The notes beneath the pieces were generated by a model. It did no database searches, had not been told where the DNA came from, and saw only the letters and a list, made by a program, of their open reading frames with translations. A program made the translations under genes and the position numbers. Shown here in pieces: positions 7,347 to 15,278 of a stretch of 33,635 nt of DNA. The stretch comes from Burkholderiales bacterium (GTDB lineage Bacteria > Pseudomonadota > Gammaproteobacteria > Burkholderiales > Burkholderiaceae_E): positions 1-33,635 of the forward strand of contig CANHUQ010000007.1 of assembly GCA_947463885.1 (NCBI GenBank). The letters run 5' to 3'. The stretch's first letter is position 1, and each line of letters starts with the position of its first letter.

Positions 7347-8407
7347 GAGTCGATACGCTGTCGCGTTTGAGGATCAAACCAGTGCACATGTCCGGGCACG
7401 GCCTGCACGTTCAGGATCTGCCCAGGCATGGCAGGCGTGACACCCGCATCCATGCGCACAATGAAAGTCTGCTGACCAACACGGGTGTGCACCAATCGCT
7501 CCGCGCCGAGCATCTCCACCACCTCCACCTGCACGGGCCAGCCCTCCCCGGCAAAGAAGGCATGCTCTGGGCGCACACCGAGCACCAGTTCACCATCGCG
7601 CGGTGCGGGATGGATAAGGGGCAATTCGAGACCGTCCAGTCGAACTGTGCCGTTGACGACTTTCACGGGCAGCAAATTCATGGGCGGTGAACCAATAAAC
7701 CCCGCCACAAACGTGGTGCGCGGCTGGAGATAGACCACCTCAGGCGTGCCGATCTGCTCCACCACACCCTGATTCATGACGATCATGCGCTGCGCCAGGG
7801 TCATGGCTTCCACCTGGTCGTGTGTCACAAAGAGCGAGGTCACACCCAGCTCGCGATGCAGCTTTTGAATTTCCAGTCGGGTCTGCACCCTGAGTTTGGC
7901 ATCCAGATTGGACAGCGGCTCATCAAAGAGAAACACCTGCGGCTGTCGCACGATCGCGCGCCCCATGGCCACCCGCTGTCGCTGCCCGCCCGACAATTGC
8001 CGGGGCTTACGGTCGAGGTAGTCACTGATCTCGAGTACGGCCGCGGCCTTGCGCACCCGCGCCTCGATCTGATCGCGAGGGACGCGTGCAATCTTCAGAC
8101 CATAGGCCATGTTGTCGTACACGCTCATGTGCGGATAGAGCGCGTAGTTCTGAAACACCATGGCGATATCGCGCTCGGCAGGCTCGAGGTCGTTGACCAC
8201 CCGATCGCCGATGAGAATCTCACCCCCAGTGATTTCCTCCAGACCGGCCACCATGCGCAGCAGGGTGCTCTTGCCGCAACCGGACGGCCCGACAATGACG
8301 ATAAATTCGCCGTCAGCGACTTCGGCATCGACGCCATGGATCACCCGATTTGTCTGCGACCCGGTGCCATAGGCCTTGATGACTTTACGAAGAGATAACG
8401 CGGCCAT
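7343..8407 (-). CDS. ugpC: Glycerol-3-phosphate ABC importer ATP-binding subunit UgpC
   Basis: This 354-residue ATPase of the MalK/UgpC (CUT1) type drives the UgpA/UgpE permease. Walker A is GPSGCGKST at 40-48, the signature [10 protein letters not shown] starts at 138, Walker B with its catalytic Glu is FLFDEP at 159-164, the D-loop is SNLDA and the switch His is near 196 (VTHDQ). The C-terminal ~110 residues form the TOBE-type regulatory domain, with [10 protein letters not shown]. The ATG at 8407 has a GGGAGGC ribosome-binding site 6 bases upstream and follows ugpE by 33 bases. MalK-type subunits can serve several permeases, so the specificity comes from the ugpB/A/E genes beside it. Confidence 0.95.
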   Translation of the reverse strand: MAALSLRKVIKAYGTGSQTNRVIHGVDAEVADGEFIVIVGPSGCGKSTLLRMVAGLEEITGGEILIGDRVVNDLEPAERDIAMVFQNYALYPHMSVYDNMAYGLKIARVPRDQIEARVRKAAAVLEISDYLDRKPRQLSGGQRQRVAMGRAIVRQPQVFLFDEPLSNLDAKLRVQTRLEIQKLHRELGVTSLFVTHDQVEAMTLAQRMIVMNQGVVEQIGTPEVVYLQPRTTFVAGFIGSPPMNLLPVKVVNGTVRLDGLELPLIHPAPRDGELVLGVRPEHAFFAGEGWPVQVEVVEMLGAERLVHTRVGQQTFIVRMDAGVTPAMPGQILNVQAVPGHVHWFDPQTRQRIDS

Positions 8408-8440
8408 GAAGCCTCCCGGCTGAAGGATGCAGTGAGGCGC

Positions 8441-9298
8441 TCATTTTTCAGTATCCACGAGACCCTTGACGAACCACTTCTGCATCAAAAGCACCACCAG
8501 CGCCGGCGGCAACATGGCCAAGATAGCGGTGGCCATGATCACATTCCATTCGTTGGCCGCATCGCCACCCGAAATCATCCGCTTGATCCCCATCACGATC
8601 GGATAACGGCTTTCATCGGTAGTGACTAACAAGGGCCAGAGGTACTGGTTCCAACCGTAGATGAACTGAATGACGAAAAGCGCCGCAATGCTTGTGGCCG
8701 ACAATGGGATCAGCACATCGATGAAAAATCGGATCGGTCCGGCTCCATCAATACGGGCGGCCTCGACCAGTTCATCAGGCACCGTCAGAAAAAACTGCCG
8801 GAACAAGAACGTGGCCGTGGCCGAGGCAACCAGCGGCACCGTCAGCCCGGCAAAGGTATTGAGCATGCCCAGATTGGACACGACCTCATAGGTTGGACCA
8901 ATGCGCACTTCCACTGGCAACATCAGGGTCACGAAGATCATCCAGAAGCACAGTGTGCGGCCCGGAAACCGGAAATACACAAAGGCAAACGCCGACAACA
9001 GCGAGATGATGATCTTTCCAATCGCAATGGTCAGCGCGCTCAGCAGACTCGTCCACATCATCGGGGCCACGGGTGCAATGCGACTGCCATACTCTGACTG
9101 CCCGCCAAACAGCGCAGTGCGATAACTCTCGATCAGATTGGTGCCGGGGATCAGGGACATCGGGGCCTGCTGCACAATTTGCTGCGCGGTCTGCGTCGAT
9201 GCAATCAACGTCACCACCAGCGGAAAAGCGACAAGCGCCACCCCCACGATCAGGACGAGGTGTGCCACCAGGGAAAGGATCGGACGCCGCTCAACCAT
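8441..9298 (-). CDS. ugpE: Glycerol-3-phosphate ABC importer permease UgpE
   Basis: I start at ATG 9298 (MVERRPILSL), giving 285 residues, close to the E. coli length; the longer open frame to 9601 overlaps ugpA. Six hydrophobic helices are visible, beginning with LVAHLVLIVGVALVAFPLVV. The coupling EAA loop of binding-protein-dependent permeases reads ELVEAARIDGAGPIRFFIDVLIP. The C-terminus has the WNQYLWPLLVT segment typical of the UgpE/MalG branch. It lies 14 bases after ugpA and is the second membrane subunit of the importer. Confidence 0.94.
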   Translation of the reverse strand: MVERRPILSLVAHLVLIVGVALVAFPLVVTLIASTQTAQQIVQQAPMSLIPGTNLIESYRTALFGGQSEYGSRIAPVAPMMWTSLLSALTIAIGKIIISLLSAFAFVYFRFPGRTLCFWMIFVTLMLPVEVRIGPTYEVVSNLGMLNTFAGLTVPLVASATATFLFRQFFLTVPDELVEAARIDGAGPIRFFIDVLIPLSATSIAALFVIQFIYGWNQYLWPLLVTTDESRYPIVMGIKRMISGGDAANEWNVIMATAILAMLPPALVVLLMQKWFVKGLVDTEK

Positions 9299-9312
9299 GC
9301 TCGTGCCCGTGC

Positions 9313-10221
9313 TCAGTACTGCACGCGGCGTTCGACATACCGGAACTGGACAACGGTCAGCGCCACCACGATGGCCATCAGCACCACCGACTGCACCGCC
9401 GAACCGCCGAGGTCCATGGCCTTGAACCCATCGTAGTAAGCCCGATACACCAAGATCGCTGTGTCTTTTCCGGGACCGCCCTGGGTGGCCGCATCGACAA
9501 TCGCAAAGGTGTCGAAGAAGGCGTAGACGATATTGATCACCAGCAGAAAGAAGGTCGTGGGCGAGAGCAACGGAAAAACAATCGTCCAGAACCTGCGCCA
9601 TGGGCGCGCACCGTCGATGGCCGCGGCCTCAATCAGGCTCTTGGGGATGGACTGCAACCCAGCCAAGAAGAATAGAAAGTTATAGGAGATCTGCTTCCAG
9701 ATCGATGCCATCACAATCAGGGCCATGGCGTGGCTGGAATTGAGCAGATGATTCCATTCAATGCCCAGCGCGCGCAGGGCGTGACTCACGATCCCCACCG
9801 ACGGCGCGAACATGAAGAGCCACAGAACCCCTGCGATGGCAGGAGCCACCGCGTACGGCCACACCAGCAGGGTGCGATAGACGGTCGCACCCTTGACGAC
9901 AGTGTCCGCCATCACGGCGAGCCCCAGCGCAATCGACAGACCTAATACGGCCACCAGCAGCGAGAAGACGGCCGTCGTCTTGAACGACGCCAGGTAGGTA
10001 TCGTCGGCGAAGAGTCGCTGAAAGTTTTCCAACCCGACAAACTGGCTGCTGGTGCCGAATGCATCTTCCAGCATGAAGCTTTGCCACAGCGCCTGGGCAG
10101 CAGGCCAAAAGAAGAAGATCAGCACGATCGCCATCTGCGGGGCGATCAGTACCCAAGGCAGCCAGCGATGCCTGAAACGGACGCGTTTTTCGATCGACAC
10201 AGGAGTCTGGGCAGCCGGCAC
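9313..10221 (-). CDS. ugpA: Glycerol-3-phosphate ABC importer permease UgpA
   Basis: This 302-residue inner-membrane protein has six predicted helices, starting with [20 protein letters not shown]. The UgpA/MalF branch is indicated by [11 protein letters not shown] in the first periplasmic part and by the EAA loop [23 protein letters not shown]. The end carries RYVERRVQY, as in enterobacterial UgpA. The start is GTG 10221, 30 bases after the ugpB stop, with a weak ribosome-binding site; GTG 10200 is a shorter alternative. It pairs with UgpE to form the channel. Confidence 0.93.
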   Translation of the reverse strand: MPAAQTPVSIEKRVRFRHRWLPWVLIAPQMAIVLIFFFWPAAQALWQSFMLEDAFGTSSQFVGLENFQRLFADDTYLASFKTTAVFSLLVAVLGLSIALGLAVMADTVVKGATVYRTLLVWPYAVAPAIAGVLWLFMFAPSVGIVSHALRALGIEWNHLLNSSHAMALIVMASIWKQISYNFLFFLAGLQSIPKSLIEAAAIDGARPWRRFWTIVFPLLSPTTFFLLVINIVYAFFDTFAIVDAATQGGPGKDTAILVYRAYYDGFKAMDLGGSAVQSVVLMAIVVALTVVQFRYVERRVQY

Positions 10222-10251
10222 GCCTATGCGCGCCGACGGCCTGTCCGATGA

Positions 10252-11559
10252 TTAGGACTTGTTGGCTTTCTCAAAGCGCTCGAGTTGCTCGTTGCCGCGT
10301 TTGACCGCTGTATCGAGCGCCTCCTTGGGCGCCTTCTTACCAGACCACACCTGCTCGAGTTCCTCGTCGATGACCGCACGCACTTGCAGGAAGTTACCCA
10401 GGCGAATCCCTCTGGATTTGTCAGTGGTCTTGCGAATCATTTGATTGACCGAGACATCGGCACCCGGGTTTTGCTTATAGAAGCCGGATTTTTCGGTCAT
10501 CTCGAACGCGGCACTCGTGATCGGCAGATAGCCGGTCAGCTGATGGTTCTTCGCCTGAATGTCGGGGCGGCTGAGGTAGTCGAAAAATGCGGCGACGCCC
10601 TTGTACTCCGCGGGCTTCTTACCGGACATCACCCACAGACTTGCGCCGCCGATGACCGTGTTTTGCGGTGCACCTTCAACGTCGGGGTAATACGGCAGGG
10701 TCGAAATGCCCGAGGCAAACTTACCGTTGCGCATGATGTTGCCCCGCGCAGCCGACGACCCGGTGTACATGGCGCACTCGCCGGACACAAACGTCGCATC
10801 GGGTGCGGCGCCCCGCCCTTTGTAATGGAACAGACCCTGCTTGGACAGGTTGGCGAGGTTTTCGATGTGCCGCACGTGCAGCGGCGTATTGAATGCCAGA
10901 CGTGCATCCAATCCGTTGAATCCGTTTCGCTTGGTCGCGAATTCAACGTTATGCCAGGCCGAAAAACTCTCGAGCTGAGTCCAGCTCATCCAACTGGTCG
11001 TGAGCGGACACTTGTGACCGCTGGCTTTGAGTTTGGCCGCGGTCAGAGCCACCTCGGGCCAGGTCAGAGGCGGCTTGTCAGGATCAAGACCGGCTGCCTT
11101 AAAGGCATCTTTGTTGTAGTGAAAGACCGTGGTTGAACTGTTGAACGGGAAACTCATCATCTGGCCGTTCGGGGCTGTGTAGTAGCCCGCAACGGCGGGC
11201 ACATAGGCCTTGGGGTCGAACTTCATGCCGGCGTCGGCCATGACTTTGGTGACCGGCACCACAACGCCCTTACTGGCCATCATGGTTGCGGTCCCGACTT
11301 CGAAGACTTGCAGCACATGCGGCGCGTTGCCTGCGCGGTAGGCGGCAATGGCAGCGGGCATGGATTCGTCGTAGCCACCTTTGAAAGTGGGTACCACTTT
11401 GTAGTCCTTTTGCTGCTCGTTGAAGTCTTTGGCAATGCCATTGACCCATTCACCGAGCGCACCACTCATGGAGTGCCACCATTGGATTTCGGTTTGAGCC
11501 GATGCGGTGGTGGACGCGGCCATCGCAAACAGTGCGCCGGCAAGGAATCTGAGCTTCAT
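10252..11559 (-). CDS. ugpB: sn-Glycerol-3-phosphate-binding periplasmic protein UgpB
   Basis: ATG 11559 is the best start: GGAG lies 8 bases upstream, whereas ATG 11565 would leave only about 4 bases. The 435-residue product has a signal peptide (MKLRFLAGALFAMAAS..ASAQ, cleavage near residue 22) and aligns from memory along its whole length with E. coli UgpB: IQWWHSMSGALGEWV, FEVGTATMMASKGVVVPV, PFNSSTTVFHYNKDAFKAAGLDP, NTVIGGASLWVMSGKK, TGYLPITSAAF, KNPGAD-like QNPGADV and RLGNFLQVRAVIDEELEQVWSGKKAPKEALDTAVKRGNEQL. It captures glycerol-3-phosphate or glycerophosphodiesters and delivers them to UgpAE. It is the first gene of the operon ugpBAEC-hydrolase. No clear Pho box is visible to me in the 245 bases upstream. 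Confidence 0.95.
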   Translation of the reverse strand: MKLRFLAGALFAMAASTTASAQTEIQWWHSMSGALGEWVNGIAKDFNEQQKDYKVVPTFKGGYDESMPAAIAAYRAGNAPHVLQVFEVGTATMMASKGVVVPVTKVMADAGMKFDPKAYVPAVAGYYTAPNGQMMSFPFNSSTTVFHYNKDAFKAAGLDPDKPPLTWPEVALTAAKLKASGHKCPLTTSWMSWTQLESFSAWHNVEFATKRNGFNGLDARLAFNTPLHVRHIENLANLSKQGLFHYKGRGAAPDATFVSGECAMYTGSSAARGNIMRNGKFASGISTLPYYPDVEGAPQNTVIGGASLWVMSGKKPAEYKGVAAFFDYLSRPDIQAKNHQLTGYLPITSAAFEMTEKSGFYKQNPGADVSVNQMIRKTTDKSRGIRLGNFLQVRAVIDEELEQVWSGKKAPKEALDTAVKRGNEQLERFEKANKS

Positions 11560-11804
11560 GAGCATATCTCCAGTGGTCGTGTGGGGCCGGTGCACAGCAA
11601 GTACGCACAGCCGGCCGGTCGGAAGGGGCTCGGAGACCCCAAACCGCTGAACTTAGGGCAACCCGGTGACACCATGATGTCGGGCGTCGCCGGAGCAATG
11701 GTAGCTCACCCGACTCAGATAGCTTGGCACATCGGACAGCTTGATGCAGCATCCGCGCTTCGGCGCAGACTCGACTGCGCCCACGCCCACGTGCCTTTCC
11801 TTGC
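11560..11804. promoter_or_regulatory. Divergent intergenic region ugpB / acyltransferase, with two imperfect-to-perfect inverted repeats
   Basis: No gene is credible here. A near-palindrome GACACCATGATGTC lies at 11668-11681 (12 of 14 positions symmetric), about 109 bases before ugpB. A perfect inverted repeat with 7-base arms, GGCGCAG (11762-11768) and CTGCGCC (11775-11781), lies 23 bases before the acyltransferase start. Either could be an operator or an RNA hairpin; no convincing -35/-10 pair is visible. Confidence 0.35.
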
Positions 11805-12857
11805 ATGTCAGACCCCAAGCGACTGCCTGTCATTGATGCCTTGAAAGTCGTTGCCGCACAAGCGATCGTGCTGCATCACTTCGCGCTCTACGGCCCCATG
11901 AGCACCTACGCGCGGCCTCTTGCGCCGCACCTGATCGATGCACTGGCCGAGCATGGCCGTTGGGCCGTGCAAATCTTTCTGGTCATCGGCGGCTTTCTGG
12001 CCGCCCGAACGCTGGCCCCTGATGGCAAACCAGCCGACATCCGCGTGATGCAGAGTCTGGGCAAGCGATGGCTTCGGCTGGGGATCCCTTATTGGGTTGC
12101 ACTGCTCCTGGCGCTTCTGGCCGGCGCGATCGCTCGCCACTGGGTGAGTCTGCCGCACACCCCGGCGGCACCGAGCCTCGGTCAGGTGCTGGCAAACGCG
12201 CTGATGCTGCAGGATATCGTCGGTGTGCCAGCCCTCTCAGCTGGCCTGTGGTATGTCGCCATTGATCTGCAGCTATTTGCCTTGATGCTGCTCCTGATGT
12301 GGGGCTTGCGCCAGATGGCTCTGGAGGCCTACGCAACCCTTGCCGTGACCCTCGGCACTGCGGTATCGCTGCTTCTGTTCAACATCGACCCGACGTGGGA
12401 CGCCTGGGGGCTTTACTTTTTCGGCGCCTACGGGTTGGGCACGCTGGCATGGTGGAGTGCTGCTTCGCAAGGGCCATCTGCTCGCCGATGGGTGCTCGTG
12501 ACACTCATCGCGGGTCTGACGACCCTCTCACTGATCGCGATGTGGCGCAGCCGGATTGCGCTGGCAGGCCTCACCGCCTGCATACTGGCTTTGTGCAGCG
12601 GGCCAGCATCGGCGCAGTATGCGCGTCAGGTCCCGCGTGCCTTAGCCTGGCTGAGCGACCGGTCTTACGCACTTTTCTTGGTGCACTATCCGGTTTGCCT
12701 GGTGTTCAACGCCGCTGCGCAGCGCTGGCTCCCTCATACCCCAGGCACACAGGCGCTCGCGCTCTTCGCAGCGTGGGCCGTCTCGATGTGGGCAAGCCAC
12801 GTTCTGTACACCCGCGTGGAGCGTCCTGCGGGGGCACGGCCCAACCGGAACCGATGA
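11805..12857 (+). CDS. Acyltransferase family 3 integral membrane protein (OafA/YrhL type)
   Basis: This 350-residue polytopic protein has about ten hydrophobic helices. The family hallmarks are at the N-terminus: PVIDALKVVAAQAIVLHHF, with the conserved catalytic His near 25, and AVQIFLVIGGFLAARTL, the counterpart of the FFVISGFL motif. A late segment SDRSYALFLVHYPVCLVF is the usual penultimate-helix motif. Such enzymes move acetyl or other acyl groups from the cytoplasm to sugars or glycans at the outer face of the membrane. The ATG 11805 lacks a clear ribosome-binding site. It stands alone between the divergent ugp operon and the convergent DUF2059 gene, so its acceptor cannot be inferred from neighbours. 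Confidence 0.86.
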   Translation: MSDPKRLPVIDALKVVAAQAIVLHHFALYGPMSTYARPLAPHLIDALAEHGRWAVQIFLVIGGFLAARTLAPDGKPADIRVMQSLGKRWLRLGIPYWVALLLALLAGAIARHWVSLPHTPAAPSLGQVLANALMLQDIVGVPALSAGLWYVAIDLQLFALMLLLMWGLRQMALEAYATLAVTLGTAVSLLLFNIDPTWDAWGLYFFGAYGLGTLAWWSAASQGPSARRWVLVTLIAGLTTLSLIAMWRSRIALAGLTACILALCSGPASAQYARQVPRALAWLSDRSYALFLVHYPVCLVFNAAAQRWLPHTPGTQALALFAAWAVSMWASHVLYTRVERPAGARPNRNR

Positions 12858-12901
12858 TCTGCAGTCCCCCTTGAGCAGACCTCCACGCGCATCCGAAGCG
12901 T

Positions 12902-13570
12902 TTACTTGCGCGGTGGTTCGGCACCCCGGTTGCCCGGCATGGCGGCGCCGTTACCGGCTGGCGGGGGCGAAGGAATAGCCGGAGGCATCGCGCCCATCGC
13001 GGGCGCTGGTGCGCCCGAGGCAGCCGGGGCAGCCGATGGTGGCGGCACGCCCAGTTGCTTGCCCATGAATGCCTCCAGGGTCTTGAGCTTCGGCTCAATC
13101 TGGCTGCGGGTTTCGTTGACCAGCTTCTCCGACAGGGTGCGCTGCATACCCGGCACGAGCTGGTTGAAGCGCTTGATCACGGGTGATTCGAACCAACTGA
13201 TCAATTGCTTAAGCTCGGCCTCGTTGAAGTTGCTCTCAAGCTCTGCGCCAATCGTGGAGGGCGTCAGGGCAATCGCCTTATCACGCAGCAAAGGCACCGC
13301 CTCGTCGGCATATTTCTTGAGCTCGGCGTCGATGGCCTTGACCACGCCCTCGCGCTTGTCGGCCGGAACGTTTTGCAAGTAAGGTCGTGCGGCCATGGAC
13401 ATCTCGATGGCCGGTCGCTCGGCAATCGTGCGCGCCATCGCTTCAATGCCAGGCTGTTGCAACGCCAGCACCTTGTTGACAAGTTCTTTTTTGGTCTGAC
13501 TTTGCGCGGGCGCTGCGAACAGGGCCAGCGCAGCCAGTGCAGCCGACGCGATGCGAACGGTGACGGTCAT
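12902..13570 (-). CDS. Exported DUF2059 domain protein with Pro/Ala-rich tail
   Basis: ATG 13570 is chosen over upstream codons because GAGGGAGAG sits about 6 bases before it and a signal peptide starts there (MTVTVRIASAALAALALFAAPAQSQ, cleavage near residue 25). The 222-residue product has the helical DUF2059 domain at about 85-160, recognisable by FNEAELKQLISWFESPVIKRFNQLVPGMQ, the family's conserved helix pair. Residues after about 175 are a low-complexity Pro/Ala/Gly/Met tail. A periplasmic location is inferred; the biochemical function of DUF2059 is unknown. It converges with the acyltransferase and diverges from the sigma region-4-like gene. Confidence 0.85.
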   Translation of the reverse strand: MTVTVRIASAALAALALFAAPAQSQTKKELVNKVLALQQPGIEAMARTIAERPAIEMSMAARPYLQNVPADKREGVVKAIDAELKKYADEAVPLLRDKAIALTPSTIGAELESNFNEAELKQLISWFESPVIKRFNQLVPGMQRTLSEKLVNETRSQIEPKLKTLEAFMGKQLGVPPPSAAPAASGAPAPAMGAMPPAIPSPPPAGNGAAMPGNRGAEPPRK

Positions 13571-13657
13571 TCGAACTCTCCCTCGTCGCCTCGGGCGCAC
13601 CCCGCGAGGACCGGAACGGTCATGCAAACAGGGCACAGGGCGGATCGGAAGCGGAAA

Positions 13658-13685
13658 AGTTTACCTCAACGCCCACCACAGTCGA
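13658..13685 (-). promoter_or_regulatory. Candidate promoter of the DUF2059 gene
   Basis: On the minus strand TCGACT (plus 13680-13685) and TAAACT (plus 13658-13663) are separated by 16 bases and each match four of six positions of the sigma-70 consensus. The start of transcription would fall about 80 bases before the gene. The match is weak and was found by eye. Confidence 0.28.
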
Positions 13686-13705
13686 TCGACACCTGCGCAC
13701 GGAGC

Positions 13706-13722
13706 AGGCACGGTTCGTGCCT
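13706..13722. repeat. Short perfect inverted repeat (7-bp arms, 3-base centre)
   Basis: AGGCACG (13706-13712) and CGTGCCT (13716-13722) flank GTT. It lies in the same divergent intergenic region as the larger repeat at 13793-13827 and about 135 bases before the DUF2059 start. Confidence 0.6.
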
Positions 13723-13792
13723 CGCTTGGTCGGTGGGCGATCGCGCTGTGTTGTGGTTCGGCGCAGTCGCCCGGGTGCCGTGATACGGACGC

Positions 13793-13827
13793 CACCCCAC
13801 TGGCTCACCTCTTGAGCCAGTGGGGTG
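13793..13827. repeat. Perfect inverted repeat, 15-bp arms with 5-base centre, before the sigma region-4-like gene
   Basis: CACCCCACTGGCTCA (13793-13807) and TGAGCCAGTGGGGTG (13813-13827) are exact reverse complements around CCTCT. There is no T-run on either side, and both flanking genes point away from it, so a terminator is unlikely. A weak promoter-like pair, TTGAGC (13812-13817) and CATATA (13835-13840), 17 bases apart, would place the -35 inside the right arm. An operator or a strong leader hairpin are the two main readings. The remaining bases of the 315-base gap 13571-13885 hold no credible gene. Confidence 0.8.
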
Positions 13828-13885
13828 CGAGCCTCATATACGGACAGATCCGGGCCAGCGCCCGACCCCATCAGAGGCCAACATC

Positions 13886-14128
13886 ATGCCGACCGACACC
13901 GCAACGTTTGCCCCGCGCGCCATGCTGACCCCAAACGAGAGCACTGTTTTGCGGCTGCGCTACGGACTGGGTGCCGAAGACGCCGCCACTGGTCTCACCT
14001 TGGTTGAAATCGCCCGCCAACTAGGTGTCTCCACCCAACGCGCCAGCCAACTCGAAACCAGCGCGCTGGCCAAGCTTCGCAGCGCGCTGCGCGAACGAGG
14101 CGTCACATCCGTTGACGACATCCTCTGA
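13886..14128 (+). CDS. Small stand-alone sigma-70 region 4-like DNA-binding protein
   Basis: ATG 13886 is chosen because AGAGG lies about 9 bases upstream; an open frame continues to 13820 but overlaps the inverted repeat. The 80-residue product is nearly all one domain: LTPNESTVLRLRYGLG at about 14-29 matches sigma-70 region 4.1 (LTPREEKVLRMRFGIG-like), and TLVEIARQLGVSTQRASQLE plus SALAKLRSAL at about 38-68 match the region 4.2 helix-turn-helix. Sigma region 2, which binds the core enzyme and opens the -10, is absent. The C-terminal RERGVTSVDDIL also resembles a sigma tail. It could bind -35-like DNA or the RNA polymerase beta flap as a co-regulator, or be a LuxR/sigma-4-like regulator. There is no ECF or anti-sigma partner next to it. 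Confidence 0.82.
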   Translation: MPTDTATFAPRAMLTPNESTVLRLRYGLGAEDAATGLTLVEIARQLGVSTQRASQLETSALAKLRSALRERGVTSVDDIL

Positions 14129-14155
14129 GCGTCACGATCCCAGGGGCAACGCAGA

Positions 14156-15130
14156 CTAAGGAACGATCAGGACCTTTCCGGTCACCTTGCGGGCGCCCAT
14201 GTCCAGCAACGCCTGGGGCACCTGATCCAGCCGATACGTGGCTGAGATATGTGGGCGCAGCTTGCCTTGGGTCAGCAATGCCATCATCTGGCGCACATCT
14301 TCCTGATTCGCCTGCGGTTCACGTCGGGTGTAGTCGCCCCAGAACACACCCACCACCGACGCGCCCTTGAGCAACATCAGATTCAGCGGCAGTGCGGGAA
14401 TCTGACCATTCGCGAAGCCCACCACCAGATAGCGCCCGCGCCAGGCAATCGACCGGAAAGCGGGCTCGGCATACTTCCCACCCACCGGGTCGTAGATCAC
14501 GTCCGGACCCTTCCCGTCCGTGGTGCGCTTGATGGCCTCGCGTAAGTCTTCAGTTTCGTAATTGATGGTGGCGTCCGCGCCATGCTCACGGCAGACCGCC
14601 AATTTTTCCTCGGTGGATGCGGCTGCAATCACGCGCGCGCCGCGGGCCTTGGCAATTTCGATCGCCGAAATACCCACGCCGCCGGCGGCACCCAGGACCA
14701 GCACAGTCTCGCCCGCCTTCAGTGCGGCCCGATCGGTCAACGCATGCCAGGACGTGCCATAGGTGAGCATGAAAGCTGACGCCACGTCATAGCCCAGACC
14801 GGGCGGCAGTAGCACCACCTTTTCAGCCGAGGCAATGACCTCCTCGGCAAACGATCCATGACCCGTGCTAGCCAGTACGCGATCACCAGCCTTGACATGG
14901 GTCACGCCCTCCCCCACCGAGATGACATCACCAGCGGCCTCTGATCCCGGCGAGAACGGACGCTCGGGTTTGAACTGATACTTGTTCTGGATGATCAGCA
15001 CGTCCGGAAAATTGACGCTCGCTGCACGCACCCTGATGCGCACCTGGCCAGGCCCGGGTTCACGCGCCGGAATGTCCTCTAGCACCAGTGATTCCGGCGG
15101 GCCCCATTCTTTGCACAGCACAGCTTTCAT
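14156..15130 (-). CDS. Zinc-independent quinone oxidoreductase (NADPH:quinone reductase, MDR family)
   Basis: This 324-residue protein belongs to the QOR branch of the medium-chain dehydrogenase/reductase superfamily. The N-terminal GroES-like domain starts MKAVLCKEWGPPESLVLED and contains AASVNFPDVLIIQNKYQ and PGSEAAGDVISVGEGV; the catalytic-zinc Cys/His ligands of alcohol dehydrogenases are missing, as expected for QOR. The NADPH-binding fold has GAAGGVGISAIEIAKARGARVIAAAS. It would reduce quinones or enones in the cytoplasm. The ATG has a GGAGG ribosome-binding site 8 bases upstream. It is divergent from the nitronate monooxygenase, with 148 bases between the starts, and converges on the sigma region-4-like gene. 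Confidence 0.9.
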   Translation of the reverse strand: MKAVLCKEWGPPESLVLEDIPAREPGPGQVRIRVRAASVNFPDVLIIQNKYQFKPERPFSPGSEAAGDVISVGEGVTHVKAGDRVLASTGHGSFAEEVIASAEKVVLLPPGLGYDVASAFMLTYGTSWHALTDRAALKAGETVLVLGAAGGVGISAIEIAKARGARVIAAASTEEKLAVCREHGADATINYETEDLREAIKRTTDGKGPDVIYDPVGGKYAEPAFRSIAWRGRYLVVGFANGQIPALPLNLMLLKGASVVGVFWGDYTRREPQANQEDVRQMMALLTQGKLRPHISATYRLDQVPQALLDMGARKVTGKVLIVP

Positions 15131-15278
15131 TGTTCTGCCTCCTAGGTTGTATGTGTGTCTGCGAGTCTAACGCGTCTGGTCTGCCACCTGCCTTGCGTAC
15201 GGCCGGCAGCCGCGACGGCCCGTGTATGCTCCGATGTATGAATCTCAACCGATCCCGACATAACGGAGGAAGACAAGC

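Noticed and set aside
11560-11804. Pho box upstream of ugpB
   Set aside because: I looked for the CTGTCAT-type direct repeats and found none that match convincingly.
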